From contig NZ_VIWV01000003.1 of assembly GCF_007829875.1 (NCBI RefSeq), positions 1 through 64,000 of the forward strand: a stretch of 64,000 nt of DNA, given 5' to 3'. Shown piece by piece: positions 8,880-16,903 of this stretch. This DNA comes from Streptomyces capillispiralis. Lineage in GTDB: Bacteria; Actinomycetota; Actinomycetes; Streptomycetales; Streptomycetaceae. Each line of letters starts with the position of its first letter. Position 1 is the stretch's first letter. The notes below the pieces were generated by a model. It had not been told where the DNA came from. It did not search any database and worked only from the letters and a program-made list of their open reading frames with translations. The position numbers and the translations under genes are program-made.

Positions 8880-9080
8880 TCAGCGGCGGGTCTCCCACCA
8901 CAGGATCAGCAGCGTCACAGCGCCGCTGCCCAGCTTGTAGGCGACACCCTGCAGGAATTCGCGCGGGATGTTCTGTCCCTGTTGACTGATCCATTTCCGC
9001 AGGCGGCGCACGATGCCGGTGCGTCGCCTGACCCAGCGGAACGGGTGCTTGGGCTGGTCTTTCGCGTTACTCTCGTCCAT
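8880..9080 (-). CDS. Small basic protein with C-terminal hydrophobic segment, 66 aa
   Basis: The start is ATG 9080 with GAGAGGAAC just upstream on the minus strand. The N-terminal half is basic and polar (KHPFRWVRRRTGIVRRLRKW); the C-terminal half ends in a hydrophobic helix (GSGAVTLLILWWETRR). It may be a tail-anchored peptide. Function unknown. Confidence 0.6.
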   Translation of the reverse strand: MDESNAKDQPKHPFRWVRRRTGIVRRLRKWISQQGQNIPREFLQGVAYKLGSGAVTLLILWWETRR

Positions 9081-9120
9081 ACGGAGTTCCTCTCGTTACA
9101 GGCGTGCTGGAACACCGCGC

Positions 9121-9176
9121 AAGGAGCCCTCCCAACTCAGAGGCCTAGGGAACCTGTTGGGACGTAGGGGCTCCTT
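9121..9176 (+). terminator. Hairpin with T-tract
   Basis: Outer arms AAGGAGCCC (9121-9129) and GGGCTCCTT (9168-9176) and inner arms CCCAAC (9131-9136) and GTTGGG (9156-9161) form a bipartite stem followed by TT. It reads as a terminator on the plus strand, although the nearest plus-strand gene ends 310 bp earlier, so it may instead be a small structured RNA. Confidence 0.5.
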
Positions 9177-9259
9177 TTGCGCGTTCCGGAAGTCTATCGA
9201 CGGCCGCCTGAATCGAATGTCGCCTTGGCGTCATGGTTCGGCTGGAACCGTACGAATGC

Positions 9260-9928
9260 TCAGCGGCGGGTGAAGTCATGCAGTAGGTCAGCGAGGCGCT
9301 GGTCGGGGCGCTGGACGATGATGCAGGAGTCGTCCTTCGCGGTGGCCAGGCGGTCCACCTCCATCTCGAGTCCCCCGGTGGGGGCGTTGGCGAGGCTGGT
9401 GCCGGTCCTGCGTACGTACATCGCGACGGCCTCCAGCGTGTCGAGGAAGGTGCCGTCAGGGGCCTCGGAGTCGAGGACGTCGTCGGTGACCACGTGCAGC
9501 CAGTGCCGCGCCTCGCGGGACTCGCCCAGGGCGAGGTGGTGCAGGTGCAGGCAGTACGCGGCGGCGCGGTGGCCGGCCCCGGCGGCGAGCTGCCACCAGA
9601 ACTGGGCGCTCTCTCGGTGGTCGGTCAGGTGGAGCAGGCACGCGAAGACGAGGGCTCCGTCGACGTCCAACTGGTCCACGGTCACCGCGTCGGGTTCCTG
9701 GGCGAGGCGGTCCACGTGGTCGGCGGCGTCGGGCTTGTTGAGGATCCAGCGGCACACCACGGACAGCCGCTGCCCTGCCTGGGTGGCGCGGACGGTGTCC
9801 GGGTGCGGCTTGGCCGCGACGGCGGCCGCGTCGGCGGCGAGGCGGCGCAGAGCAGCGCCGACATCGAAGCCGTCACGCGGTGCGGTGGGGATGCGGGCGT
9901 CGGCCAGAAGTTCGTCGATGGCGGTCAC
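9260..9928 (-). CDS. Helical-repeat hypothetical protein coupled to sigma factor
   Basis: 222 aa, helical, with a central HxxxH-rich stretch (GHRAAAYCLHLHHLALGESREARHWLHVV) resembling tetratricopeptide-like repeats. Its GTG start overlaps the sigma-factor stop (GTGA, 9925-9928), so the two are translationally coupled. Sigma-factor genes with a downstream gene of this kind recur in Streptomyces; a regulatory or partner role is plausible by position only. Confidence 0.75.
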   Translation of the reverse strand: MTAIDELLADARIPTAPRDGFDVGAALRRLAADAAAVAAKPHPDTVRATQAGQRLSVVCRWILNKPDAADHVDRLAQEPDAVTVDQLDVDGALVFACLLHLTDHRESAQFWWQLAAGAGHRAAAYCLHLHHLALGESREARHWLHVVTDDVLDSEAPDGTFLDTLEAVAMYVRRTGTSLANAPTGGLEMEVDRLATAKDDSCIIVQRPDQRLADLLHDFTRR

Positions 9929-10527
9929 TGTCCTGTCCCCTTCTTGTTCTTGGCGGGAGCCGCCGGCAGGTCAAGGCGGATGCGCAGGCGTTCCTTGCCC
10001 TTGCGACCGTGGTAGTCGACGGTGCGGGTGTCCAGGCCCATGTAGCGGGCGATCCGCTTGGTGGGGTAGCCGAGCAGGTGGCGCAGGACGATCACGGTGA
10101 ACTGGCGGGTGGGCAGCTCCAGGATCGCCTCGTACAGGCCGCCGGCACTGCTGTTGAGCTCCAGCTGGCTGCGGACCGCCTCGAGGTTCTGCGCTATCGG
10201 GCCGTTGATGAGGAACGCCGGCGGGCGTCCGTCCTCTTCGAGGCGGCGGGTGACGCCGCGGTGCAGTACGGCGAGCGTCTGCTGTTCGAGGTCGCCCTGC
10301 TGCAGCAGCTCGTTCCAGCCTCCGAGAATCTCCAGGAACACCTGGTGGACCACCTGTTCGGCGGTGCGACGGCTGCCGAGGTGGATCTCCGCGAAGTCGT
10401 GGAAGAACTCCTGGTGCCCCAGGTAGAAGCCCTCGAAGTCGAGGGGCAGATCGGGCGGGGCCTGGACGGGCTGGCCGTGGCCGCCGTCCTGAGGCGATGC
10501 GTCAGTGGTGACGTCGCCGTTGCCCAT
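9925..10527 (-). CDS. Sigma-70-like (ECF-type) sigma factor
   Basis: 200 aa. Residues about 30-75 (FYLGHQEFFHDFAEIHLGSRRTAEQVVHQVFLEIL) match sigma region 2 in size. Residues about 125-185 (AILELPTRQFTVIVLRHLLGYPTKRIARYMGLDTRTVDYHGRKGKERLRIRL) are a region 4 HTH. The acidic, Gly-rich N-terminus and Lys-rich C-terminus are extra. No anti-sigma gene with a zinc motif follows; the coupled 222-aa gene is the only partner. A truncated paralogue lies 376 bp upstream. Confidence 0.8.
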   Translation of the reverse strand: MGNGDVTTDASPQDGGHGQPVQAPPDLPLDFEGFYLGHQEFFHDFAEIHLGSRRTAEQVVHQVFLEILGGWNELLQQGDLEQQTLAVLHRGVTRRLEEDGRPPAFLINGPIAQNLEAVRSQLELNSSAGGLYEAILELPTRQFTVIVLRHLLGYPTKRIARYMGLDTRTVDYHGRKGKERLRIRLDLPAAPAKNKKGTGQ

Positions 10528-10903
10528 GCAGTCCTCCAGGCGGTGAACACCGGTCCTCTCCGTTGAGGCCGGCGGGATCGGACGCGGGCCAACTCACCCG
10601 CGTGAGCGCCCCGTTGGGTGGGGCTCTCACGCACCACCCTGGCGTTTTTCGGGTTCGGAAACTCATACGACCCTCGGAAATCGTGACTCTGCGATTTTCT
10701 CCATAAACGGAACGTGATTACGAGATTGGCTCGCATGTTCGAGGATGGGCCGTGAGCTGCGACAACTCACTCAGGTACGAAAGTTCTCATTTCAAAAATC
10801 GTCAGACTCGTGGCATAGCTCACACTGGGCTCGGCACTGCGTGGACATCTCGTGAAGCGCAAGCCGCCCCAGGCGGCCGTCTGCGCTCACAACCGATCTG
10901 CCG
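10528..10903. other. Intergenic region upstream of the sigma factor
   Basis: No gene is seen. It holds a 13-bp hairpin with one mismatch (10,600-10,612 / 10,620-10,632) and, around 10,640-10,800, a distinctly A+T-richer stretch than the surroundings. This is the likely promoter and leader zone of the sigma-factor operon. Confidence 0.5.
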
Positions 10904-11344
10904 TCACCCGTTCGAGTGATGAGTGTGTCGCCGCTGACATCCCGGTGCCTGCGAGCCCTCGCTGAAAGGTGCCGGGGCGGGCGCGGCGGAGCCGCGCTCT
11001 TCCTTTTCCGCCTGGGCAGGGGCGGTCGGCACGAGAGAGACGCAAAGGCGTAGTTGGCTCCTGCGGATGCGGTAGCGAACGGAGTTCGGGTGCATGCCCA
11101 AGTAGCGGGCGATCTCGTCAGTACGGTAGCCGAGTAGGTAGTGCAGGACGATGACAGTGAACTGTTGCTCAGGCAACTCGAGGATCGCCTTGTACAGGTC
11201 GTTGTTACTGCTGTCGATCTCAAGCTGACTGCGGATGTACTCGAGGAAGCCGACCCCGGGATTACCGGTGTCCTTTTGGAGGCGTTGGATGATGTGGCTG
11301 CGCAAGATCGCCTGCGTCTGCTGTTCGAGGTCGGCCTGCTGCAT
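10904..11344 (-). pseudogene. Truncated sigma-factor paralogue
   Basis: 146 residues aligning to the second half of the sigma factor at 9925-10527 (shared pattern QQADLEQQT..., SQLEIDSSNNDLYKAILELPEQQFTVIVLHYLLGY..EIARYLGM). Region 2 is absent: the sequence before 11,344 has no sigma-like coding. It could still make a region-4-only DNA-binding protein. The C-terminal 40 residues are low complexity and differ from the intact copy. Confidence 0.7.
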
Positions 11345-11420
11345 CCAGACCGGAAAATCCGCAGCTCACAGGCGTGGATGTGATACCGGTCACCATCAAG
11401 CAGCGAAGCGGCATTCGCCG

Positions 11421-11480
11421 GTCTCCCCTCCTGCGAGAAACGCAGGAAAGGTCTCACCTCCTGCGAGAAACGCAGGAAAA
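11421..11480. repeat. Two tandem 30-bp repeats, each a small hairpin
   Basis: 11,421-11,450 and 11,451-11,480 differ at only two positions and each contains CCTGCG-AGAAA-CGCAGG, a 6-bp stem with a 5-nt loop. A third half (CGCAGG) follows. Tandem identical hairpins suggest protein-binding sites or an RNA element. Confidence 0.75.
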
Positions 11481-11515
11481 CGCAGGCTCCAATGCGCTCC
11501 AAATTAATCCATTGC

Positions 11516-11548
11516 ATTTCATTGCATCGCGATGAGATGCAATGAAAT
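11516..11548. promoter_or_regulatory. Perfect 13-bp inverted repeat, A+T-rich
   Basis: ATTTCATTGCATC (11,516-11,528) and GATGCAATGAAAT (11,536-11,548) are exact reverse complements around a 7-bp centre, inside an A+T-rich island; ATTGCAT is also repeated at 11,511. The form suggests a dimeric regulator operator or a replication-type element rather than a terminator, since no T-tract or G+C stem is present. Confidence 0.6.
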
Positions 11549-11631
11549 AGATTACAGACGGTTACAGCAGGAGCGCCGGGCTTGAGGTCGCCTCGGGAGC
11601 CGAGGCCTCACGCGCTCCTCGCGGGAATGTG

Positions 11632-11676
11632 AAGCGCCTCGTCCCCGGCAGCTTCAATGCCGGGGACGAGGCGCTT
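11632..11676. terminator. Perfect 19-bp stem-loop
   Basis: Arms 11,632-11,650 and 11,658-11,676 (AAGCGCCTCGTCCCCGGCA and its complement) enclose a 7-nt loop. There is no T-tract, which is usual for actinobacterial terminators. It sits just beyond the stop of the tpg remnant read on the minus strand. Confidence 0.7.
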
Positions 11677-11689
11677 GTGATGGCCGGAC

Positions 11690-11803
11690 CTACAGCTGGA
11701 TCTCGATGTGCTCCACGTCGGTGAACTCCACGCCCAGGCCGGCTGCGCGGGTGTTGCCCGCGCGGAAGTACATCTCCGCGACCTCCACCACGTCGTCCGC
11801 AAC
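11690..11803 (-). pseudogene. C-terminal remnant of a second tpg gene
   Basis: The minus strand encodes VADDVVEVAEMYFRAG, then TRAAGLGVEFTDVEHIEIQL and a stop. This is the characteristic Tpg C-terminus and aligns to the last 35 residues of the intact tpg at 2414-3004. Coding similarity stops near 11,803, where an unrelated plus-strand fragment begins, so a deletion or rearrangement removed the rest. It is more like the usual Tpg ending (VEFTDV) than the intact copy. Confidence 0.75.
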
Positions 11804-11814
11804 GACCAGGACCA

Positions 11815-12016
11815 CGTGGCCACGACGATCGCCCGGCTGCGCGAGAACACCCGCGGCGGAGACTTCGCCTACTACAGCGACATCGTCGCCTTCATGGCCG
11901 ACCTGCCCCTCGAGGAAGCCTCACCGACACGCTGGATCGACGGCGCCCAGCACACGCGGCGGCGATGGCGAGGCCTGGTCACCGCCCGCCGCGACGACCT
12001 GCGCATGTCGCTGTGA
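11815..12016 (+). pseudogene. C-terminal fragment of an unknown gene
   Basis: The plus frame gives a coherent C-terminus (TIARLRENTRGGDFAYYSDIVAFMADLPLEEASPTRWIDGAQHTRRRWRGLV...) ending at 12,016. Upstream the same frame is only a shadow of the tpg remnant. The 5' end has been lost at a junction near 11,805-11,815. Confidence 0.5.
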
Positions 12017-12056
12017 CCACGGCGTCGGCCCGGGCGTCCTGTTCGCCCGGGCCGGT

Positions 12057-12254
12057 TCAGCCGATCACGGACCGGGCGAAGGCCACGGTGCCAGCGAAGG
12101 CGCCCCCGGCGGCCAGTACCGCGACAGCCCATGCGTTCCCTGCCAGCACGGTCAGCACGCCGGCGGCCACGGCGATCTGCGTACCCAGCATCAGGATGAC
12201 CGCGGCACGCACCGTCATCAGCGGCTCCTGCGATCGGTCGGAGAGTGCGCTCAC
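12057..12254 (-). CDS. Small two-helix membrane protein, 65 aa
   Basis: The start is a GTG overlapping the stop of the 510-aa gene (GTGA at 12,251-12,254). Two transmembrane helices follow (TVRAAVILMLGTQIAVAAGVL and AWAVAVLAAGGAFAGTVAFA). Coupled translation makes it a likely partner of the upstream protein, perhaps its membrane anchor. Confidence 0.7.
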   Translation of the reverse strand: MSALSDRSQEPLMTVRAAVILMLGTQIAVAAGVLTVLAGNAWAVAVLAAGGAFAGTVAFARSVIG

Positions 12255-13783
12255 GGAAGCTCCTGACGGTTGTTCTCGCGCCTGCGCCATTCCTTGCCGA
12301 GGCGGTTCAGTTTGCGTCGGGCCCGCTCTCCTTGCGCCTCATCCTGCTGCACCAGATCCGACGCCTTGGGCCACGTCATGGGGTGGTTCTCCGACCAGAC
12401 ACGGACCACGGCCTGTTCCTGCTCGTTGAGCTGTTTGGCCACGTATCGCACGGCGGCTGTCTCAAACTGCTGGGCCCAGGAAACAAGGCGAGGGATCACC
12501 AGATCCTCCGGTCCGGGCACGGTGTCCGGCTGATCCCAACCGTCCGGGATGTAACCGATCGAGGCACCGCGGATCTGGTGATCGCGCTCGAAATCGCAGC
12601 CCTGGCGGGCGTACCGGACCAGGACCCTGCGCACCGACTGGTCGTCGGTGAGGTCGGCCTCCTGCTCCCATGCGCGCTCGAACATCGCCACAGCCAGGGC
12701 CTGACAGTGGTCCTCCAGCACCGGCCACAGACGCAGGCAGCGGCGCAGAAAGTCCTTCATCGGCTCCGTGTCGCCCTTCCTGTACGCGTCGTAGGCGTAG
12801 CGGGCCTCGGCAAGGACGGACGGCTTCAGCCGCTTCGCCCAGTCGGCGACAGACCGGACTCCGGCGAAGAGGTCGGCCATATGGCCACCGATGAGGTCCG
12901 CCATCGTCGGGAGGGTGCGCAGGACCTCCTGCATCATCCGCGGCACTCCCACCTGGATGGCGAAGCACGGGGCGAGCGTTCCTGCCAGCTTCGCCAGGCT
13001 GGGCAGCGGGGGAATCAGAGCCGGGAGACCTTCGAACACCGGGGCCAGGCCGAAGTGCAACGGACGAACGAGTTCACCGAGACCAACCAGCGGCTGGAAG
13101 GCGTCGGCCATCGACGACAGACGGGCGGCCGATCCCAGCACGCTCGCCATGCTGTTGACCTGCGGCTCGATTACGGACAAGACCGCCCTGGCCGGGTTGA
13201 GCCCGTCCAGCAGCCCCAGGGTGTTCACGACGGAGGGCAGTACCGAGTTCACGCTCTCGGACAGCGAGAGGATTTGGGGCTGCACGCCAGCCAGCGCCGA
13301 CAGCGCGGCATTGTGGGCCGTCAGTCCGTCCAGCAGCGACTGGCCGACCATCTCTCCGATGTCAGGAAGCCGGGGAACTGTCAGCTCGATGCCGGCGAGA
13401 GCCGGGGCGAGCCCGAAGTTCGCCCGCTCGGTGAACTCGCTGAGCATCGTGCTGAGACCGACCAGCGGCTGGAAGGAGTCGCTGACGCCGGACCAGAAGG
13501 CAGCCGTGTCCATCACATCAGCCAGACTGGCGGAGTTCAGGACGGCATCGTCAAGCGGCGGGAAGACACCGTGGTCCACGTCGGGCCCGTCCATGTCCAG
13601 GTCGGGCCCGTCCGTCGGCGCTGCGAGACCGGCGTCGCCCGGCTCGTCGAGCGCGACGGTTTCGGGCGAGCCGCATCCTTCCGCTGAGGGAACGAGCAGC
13701 GCTCCTGTTGCGTCGGACGGTGCTGCAGCAGGACGCTGAGCGGCATCCTCGGGTGCCGAGTCCGGCGTTGAAACCGCAGGCAT
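12251..13783 (-). CDS. Hypothetical protein, 510 aa, internal repeats
   Basis: The start is ATG 13,783 with an excellent AAAGGAGG site. The first 70 residues are acidic and low complexity. Residues about 95-290 form hydrophobic/amphipathic helices with repeated motifs (SDSFQPLVGL and ADAFQPLVGL; NFGLAPALAG and HFGLAPVFEG). The C-terminal 220 residues are a soluble helical domain (EARYAYDAYRKGDTEPMKDFLRRCL, AMFERAWEQEAD). No known family is recognised. A 20-bp palindrome lies 23 bp before the start. Confidence 0.75.
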   Translation of the reverse strand: MPAVSTPDSAPEDAAQRPAAAPSDATGALLVPSAEGCGSPETVALDEPGDAGLAAPTDGPDLDMDGPDVDHGVFPPLDDAVLNSASLADVMDTAAFWSGVSDSFQPLVGLSTMLSEFTERANFGLAPALAGIELTVPRLPDIGEMVGQSLLDGLTAHNAALSALAGVQPQILSLSESVNSVLPSVVNTLGLLDGLNPARAVLSVIEPQVNSMASVLGSAARLSSMADAFQPLVGLGELVRPLHFGLAPVFEGLPALIPPLPSLAKLAGTLAPCFAIQVGVPRMMQEVLRTLPTMADLIGGHMADLFAGVRSVADWAKRLKPSVLAEARYAYDAYRKGDTEPMKDFLRRCLRLWPVLEDHCQALAVAMFERAWEQEADLTDDQSVRRVLVRYARQGCDFERDHQIRGASIGYIPDGWDQPDTVPGPEDLVIPRLVSWAQQFETAAVRYVAKQLNEQEQAVVRVWSENHPMTWPKASDLVQQDEAQGERARRKLNRLGKEWRRRENNRQELP

Positions 13784-13805
13784 CTCGGGCCTCCTTTGTT
13801 GCTTG

Positions 13806-13825
13806 GGTAAGTCTGTTCACTTACC
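13806..13825. promoter_or_regulatory. Palindromic operator candidate
   Basis: GGTAAGT-CTGTTC-ACTTACC has 7-bp perfect arms and sits 23 bp upstream of the ATG at 13,783, overlapping the expected promoter or leader of the 510-aa gene. This is the size and position of a dimeric repressor site. Confidence 0.5.
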
Positions 13826-14028
13826 TGCGGCGGGGAAGAGCTGATCCGGCACTCAATTTCTCGACACCCGCTGTGATTCACGCCACACCCCGCTGTCTGG
13901 CGGCGCTCCCCTTTCACCAGCCCAGCATCCGCCGCTTGAAGGGGCTGGCCGATCATCGCCCTGACACCGCATCACTCCGCGTGGCAGGGTCGGCTGCGAT
14001 CACGAACAGCTGAGATAAGGGGGCTTCC

Positions 14029-14601
14029 GTGGACGCGCGGATGTGGGACGGGCTGGTCGGCGTCGCGAAGGAGACGTACACCGCCTCGCTGGGCGAGGGG
14101 GTCGTGCCGCGGCCGCTCATGGTGCCGCCGGTGCGCGGCGAGCTGGTTGGGCTGATCTGGGTCCGCCCGCTCAAGGTCGGCCAAGACGCGCTCGCCGGGA
14201 TTGCGGAGCTCGCGAACATCGCCGCGGCGGCCGGCGCGGACGAGGTCGTCCTCGCGTGGGAGACCCACGACGTCGCCACCGCCTGCGAGCTGCCCATCGT
14301 CGGCCCGGCGCCGTGCCTGAACATGGTGCTCGCCACACGCGACGGGCACGTGCTGCACCAGTTCCCCTACACCGAGCAGCTCCTGTCCCGCAGCCCCGAG
14401 GGCTGGGCCTTGGTCGCCCCCGACTGGAGGCCGACCCCCGCGCCGCAGCCCGGCGGCGAACTGGTGCCGCCGATCCAGGCCGCGGTGAACTTCTCCTTCA
14501 CCCCCATCGAGTTGGACCACCCCGACCCGTTCGGCGTCACCGTCGTGCTGATGGAAGAGGACGGCTACCGCATCAGCCTGACCGAAGCGTTCGCACGCTG
14601 A
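14029..14601 (+). CDS. Hypothetical protein, 190 aa, upstream of SLATT gene
   Basis: Start GTG 14,029 after AAGGGGG. It is a soluble protein without membrane segments (ELVGLIWVRPLKVGQDALAGI, VLAWETHDVATACELPIVGPAPCLNMVLA). It ends 4 bp before the SLATT/DUF4231 gene and is almost certainly cotranscribed, so it may be the sensor or effector partner of that membrane protein. Family not recognised. Confidence 0.75.
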   Translation: MDARMWDGLVGVAKETYTASLGEGVVPRPLMVPPVRGELVGLIWVRPLKVGQDALAGIAELANIAAAAGADEVVLAWETHDVATACELPIVGPAPCLNMVLATRDGHVLHQFPYTEQLLSRSPEGWALVAPDWRPTPAPQPGGELVPPIQAAVNFSFTPIELDHPDPFGVTVVLMEEDGYRISLTEAFAR

Positions 14602-14605
14602 TCCC

Positions 14606-15511
14606 GTGGCCCGCGACTTCGACGACGACGCGCCCCGCCGGATCGGGGACGCGAACGAACTGGTCCTCGCCCGCCAGCGGGACGCCGACGAACGGATCTA
14701 CGTGGTGACCACCAACCTCGTCATCGACGCCCAGGAAAAACTCGCCCGGCGCCGGCGGCTGGACCGCATCTGGCGCGCAGGGGCGGTCGTCATCTGGCTG
14801 TCCATACTCACAGCCATCATCGGCACGGGCATCGCCGCGCTGACCACGGGCGACTCGGCGCGGTTCGTCCTGGGCGATCTGATCTGCGGCAGCTTGCTCT
14901 TGATGTCCCTGCTGGCGCTGGTCGGCGTGCACTTCGCCGGGCGGGGCCTGCCCACCCTCCAGCGCCTGGAGGCACAGCTCACCTCCGCACAGGAGTCGCT
15001 GTGGCAGCAGAAGGTCGACCGGCGCCCCGCCCTGGACGACCGGCGTGACCTCTACCGTGAGGAAGTTGCCACCGCGATCGAGAAGTACCAGGCCGACAGC
15101 CGTAAGTACCGGCGGATCCACAACAGCCTGCAGTCCCTCATCATGATCGGCTCTGCGTCCACGACCACGATCGCGGCCCTGGACACCGGCAAGGAGCTGA
15201 CCTGGCAGAGCGTCGCCCTGACCGCCATCAGCTTCGCTATCACGGTGGCCGCGATGTTCACCGGCTACTACAAGTTCCGCGAGCGCAGCTACTTCCTCCA
15301 GCAGACCGCCGACGCCATCGAGCAGGAGGCCAACGCCGTCACCCTCGGCATCGGCCCCTACAGCGAGTTCGGCGAAGACAGGGAAGTCGAAGCGCTGAAG
15401 CTGTTCACCCAGCGCGTCGAGGACCACCGCAACGAGCAGCGGCGCCGCCAGCAGCAGCTGGACCAGCCTGCCGACCAGGCCGCCCCGTCCAGTCAGCCGC
15501 CTGCGGCCTGA
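14606..15511 (+). CDS. SLATT/DUF4231-type membrane protein
   Basis: 301 aa with paired transmembrane helices at about 52-75 (AGAVVIWLSILTAIIGTGIAAL) and 90-110. A second pair follows the conserved YRRIHNSLQSLIMIGSASTTTIAAL segment (about 175-195) and SVALTAISFAITVAAMFTGYYKFRERSYFLQQTADAIEQE. That layout matches DUF4231/SLATT proteins, proposed membrane effectors of nucleotide-linked conflict systems. The C-terminal tail is Gln/Pro-rich. No nucleotidyltransferase is adjacent; only the coupled 190-aa gene. Confidence 0.75.
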   Translation: MARDFDDDAPRRIGDANELVLARQRDADERIYVVTTNLVIDAQEKLARRRRLDRIWRAGAVVIWLSILTAIIGTGIAALTTGDSARFVLGDLICGSLLLMSLLALVGVHFAGRGLPTLQRLEAQLTSAQESLWQQKVDRRPALDDRRDLYREEVATAIEKYQADSRKYRRIHNSLQSLIMIGSASTTTIAALDTGKELTWQSVALTAISFAITVAAMFTGYYKFRERSYFLQQTADAIEQEANAVTLGIGPYSEFGEDREVEALKLFTQRVEDHRNEQRRRQQQLDQPADQAAPSSQPPAA

Positions 15512-15632
15512 CGACGCAGCGTCTACCGTCGGCGGCGGCCGCCGCCGGTGCGGTAGCGGTTGCTCGCTGTCCCTCATGCCGGCTGCCGTACGACCGACGC
15601 CTCGCGGCCCGATGCCCCGCCTGCTTGGGTTG

Positions 15633-16792
15633 TCATCCCTCGATCCGTACAACGACGAAGAGGTCGCCCGCCTCGCCCCCGTTCCTTCCCGGCCAACCCA
15701 GTCCTCTCAGGCGTAGTCGCTGTCCTGCTTTTACCCCCGGGGGGATCCGGATCCGATGAGAAGTTTCTGCGGAAGCCTCGCCTGTTCCCTGGCAGGACTC
15801 ACACCCTTCTGCGCCGCTCGCGCCAGGCTCGGGGGCGCAGAGCGGGCACGGCGCCCGGTCTGCCAGAAGAATGTGCGTGACCGCACCGAAGGCTGCGATG
15901 CGGGGGCTGACGGCGGAGCGGACGTATCTGTCCAGCCCACGGTTGGGCAGGCCCTGGTCGAAGTACCGCCGGTCGATCTCGCGGAGGGCCAGCATGACCT
16001 GGAAGGCCTCGGCTGGGCGGTCGTCAGGGTTCTTGGCCAGGAGCCGTTCGACAAGGTTGACCAGTGTAGGCGGGGTGGAGAGCCGTCGTTTGATCAAGGG
16101 AGGCGGCTGTTCGTTGAGGTGCTGGTTGATCAGGTGCCAGGAGGTGCCGGTGAAGGGCTGGTGCCCGGTGAGCATCTCGTAGAGCACGCACCCGAGCGAG
16201 TACAGGTCGGAGCGGTGGTCGAACGTGCCGTTGAAGCACTCGGGTGCCATGTAGGCCGGGGTGCCGATCAGGACGCCGCTGGTGGTGATGTCATGCCGTT
16301 CGTCGCTGCCCTTGGTGATGCCGAAGTCGACTACCGTCGCCTGGCCGTTGGGGCGGACGATGATGTTGGACGGCTTGATATCCCGGTGGGTCAGACCTGC
16401 CCCGTGCGCGGTGCCCAGGGCATCGGCGATGCAGACCGCCGTGCGGACGGCATCGGACAGAGGCAGCCGGCCGTCCTTCAGCACACGCTGAGGGGCTTGC
16501 CGCGAATCAACTCCATCACCAGGTAGGCGTGTAACCGTCCGTCGTACATCGCGGAGCCGAAGTCGTGGACGGTGACGATGTGCGGATGGGACAGGCCGCC
16601 GGCGACCGCGGCTTCGCGGGCGAAGCGGGCCGCCTGCCGGCTGCTGTCCGCGCTGCCGTCGCCGGTGAGGACCTTGACCACCACCAGCCGGTCGACCTTG
16701 GGATCGTGCGCCTGCCAGACCTGCCCGAACCCGCCCGCACCGATCGGTTCGATCAGCCGGTAGCGGCCGTCCAGCACGGTCCCTGCCTGCAC
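15633..16792 (-). pseudogene. Frameshifted Ser/Thr kinase fused to DnaJ-like C-terminus
   Basis: GTG 16,792 (GGGGGAG upstream) opens a Hanks-type kinase: VLDGRYRLIEPIGAGGFGQVW (P-loop), VVVKV (Lys), then MELIRGKPLS. A one-base loss near 16,490 moves the frame; the rest (LKDGRLPLSDAV, HRDIKPSN catalytic loop, VDFG, GTPAYMAPE, DLYSLGCVLYEML) continues in the second frame. After the kinase come CPLC...CESCQGTG (DnaJ zinc-finger remnant) and HRIRIPPGVKAGQRLRLRGLG...GDLFVVVRIE (DnaJ substrate-binding end). As read, the product stops after about 105 residues. Confidence 0.8.
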
Positions 16793-16903
16793 GACTCCCC
16801 CTTCTCGGCACGCACCGCGACGCACGGTGTACCAGGCGTGTACCCGTCACGCTACGCCGGGACAACCACCTGTCACCAGGGAAGTGCTGATCGCGTTCTC
16901 GGG

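Larger units (their letters stand above)
11345..11689. other. Non-coding region with repeats, palindrome and terminator
   Basis: About 345 bp without a gene, between the truncated sigma gene and the tpg remnant. It contains two tandem 30-bp hairpin repeats, a 33-bp A+T-rich palindrome and a 19-bp perfect stem, each listed separately. Confidence 0.6.

Noticed and set aside
11421..11480. CRISPR-like tandem repeat
   Set aside because: Only two contiguous 30-bp units with no spacers and no cas genes.
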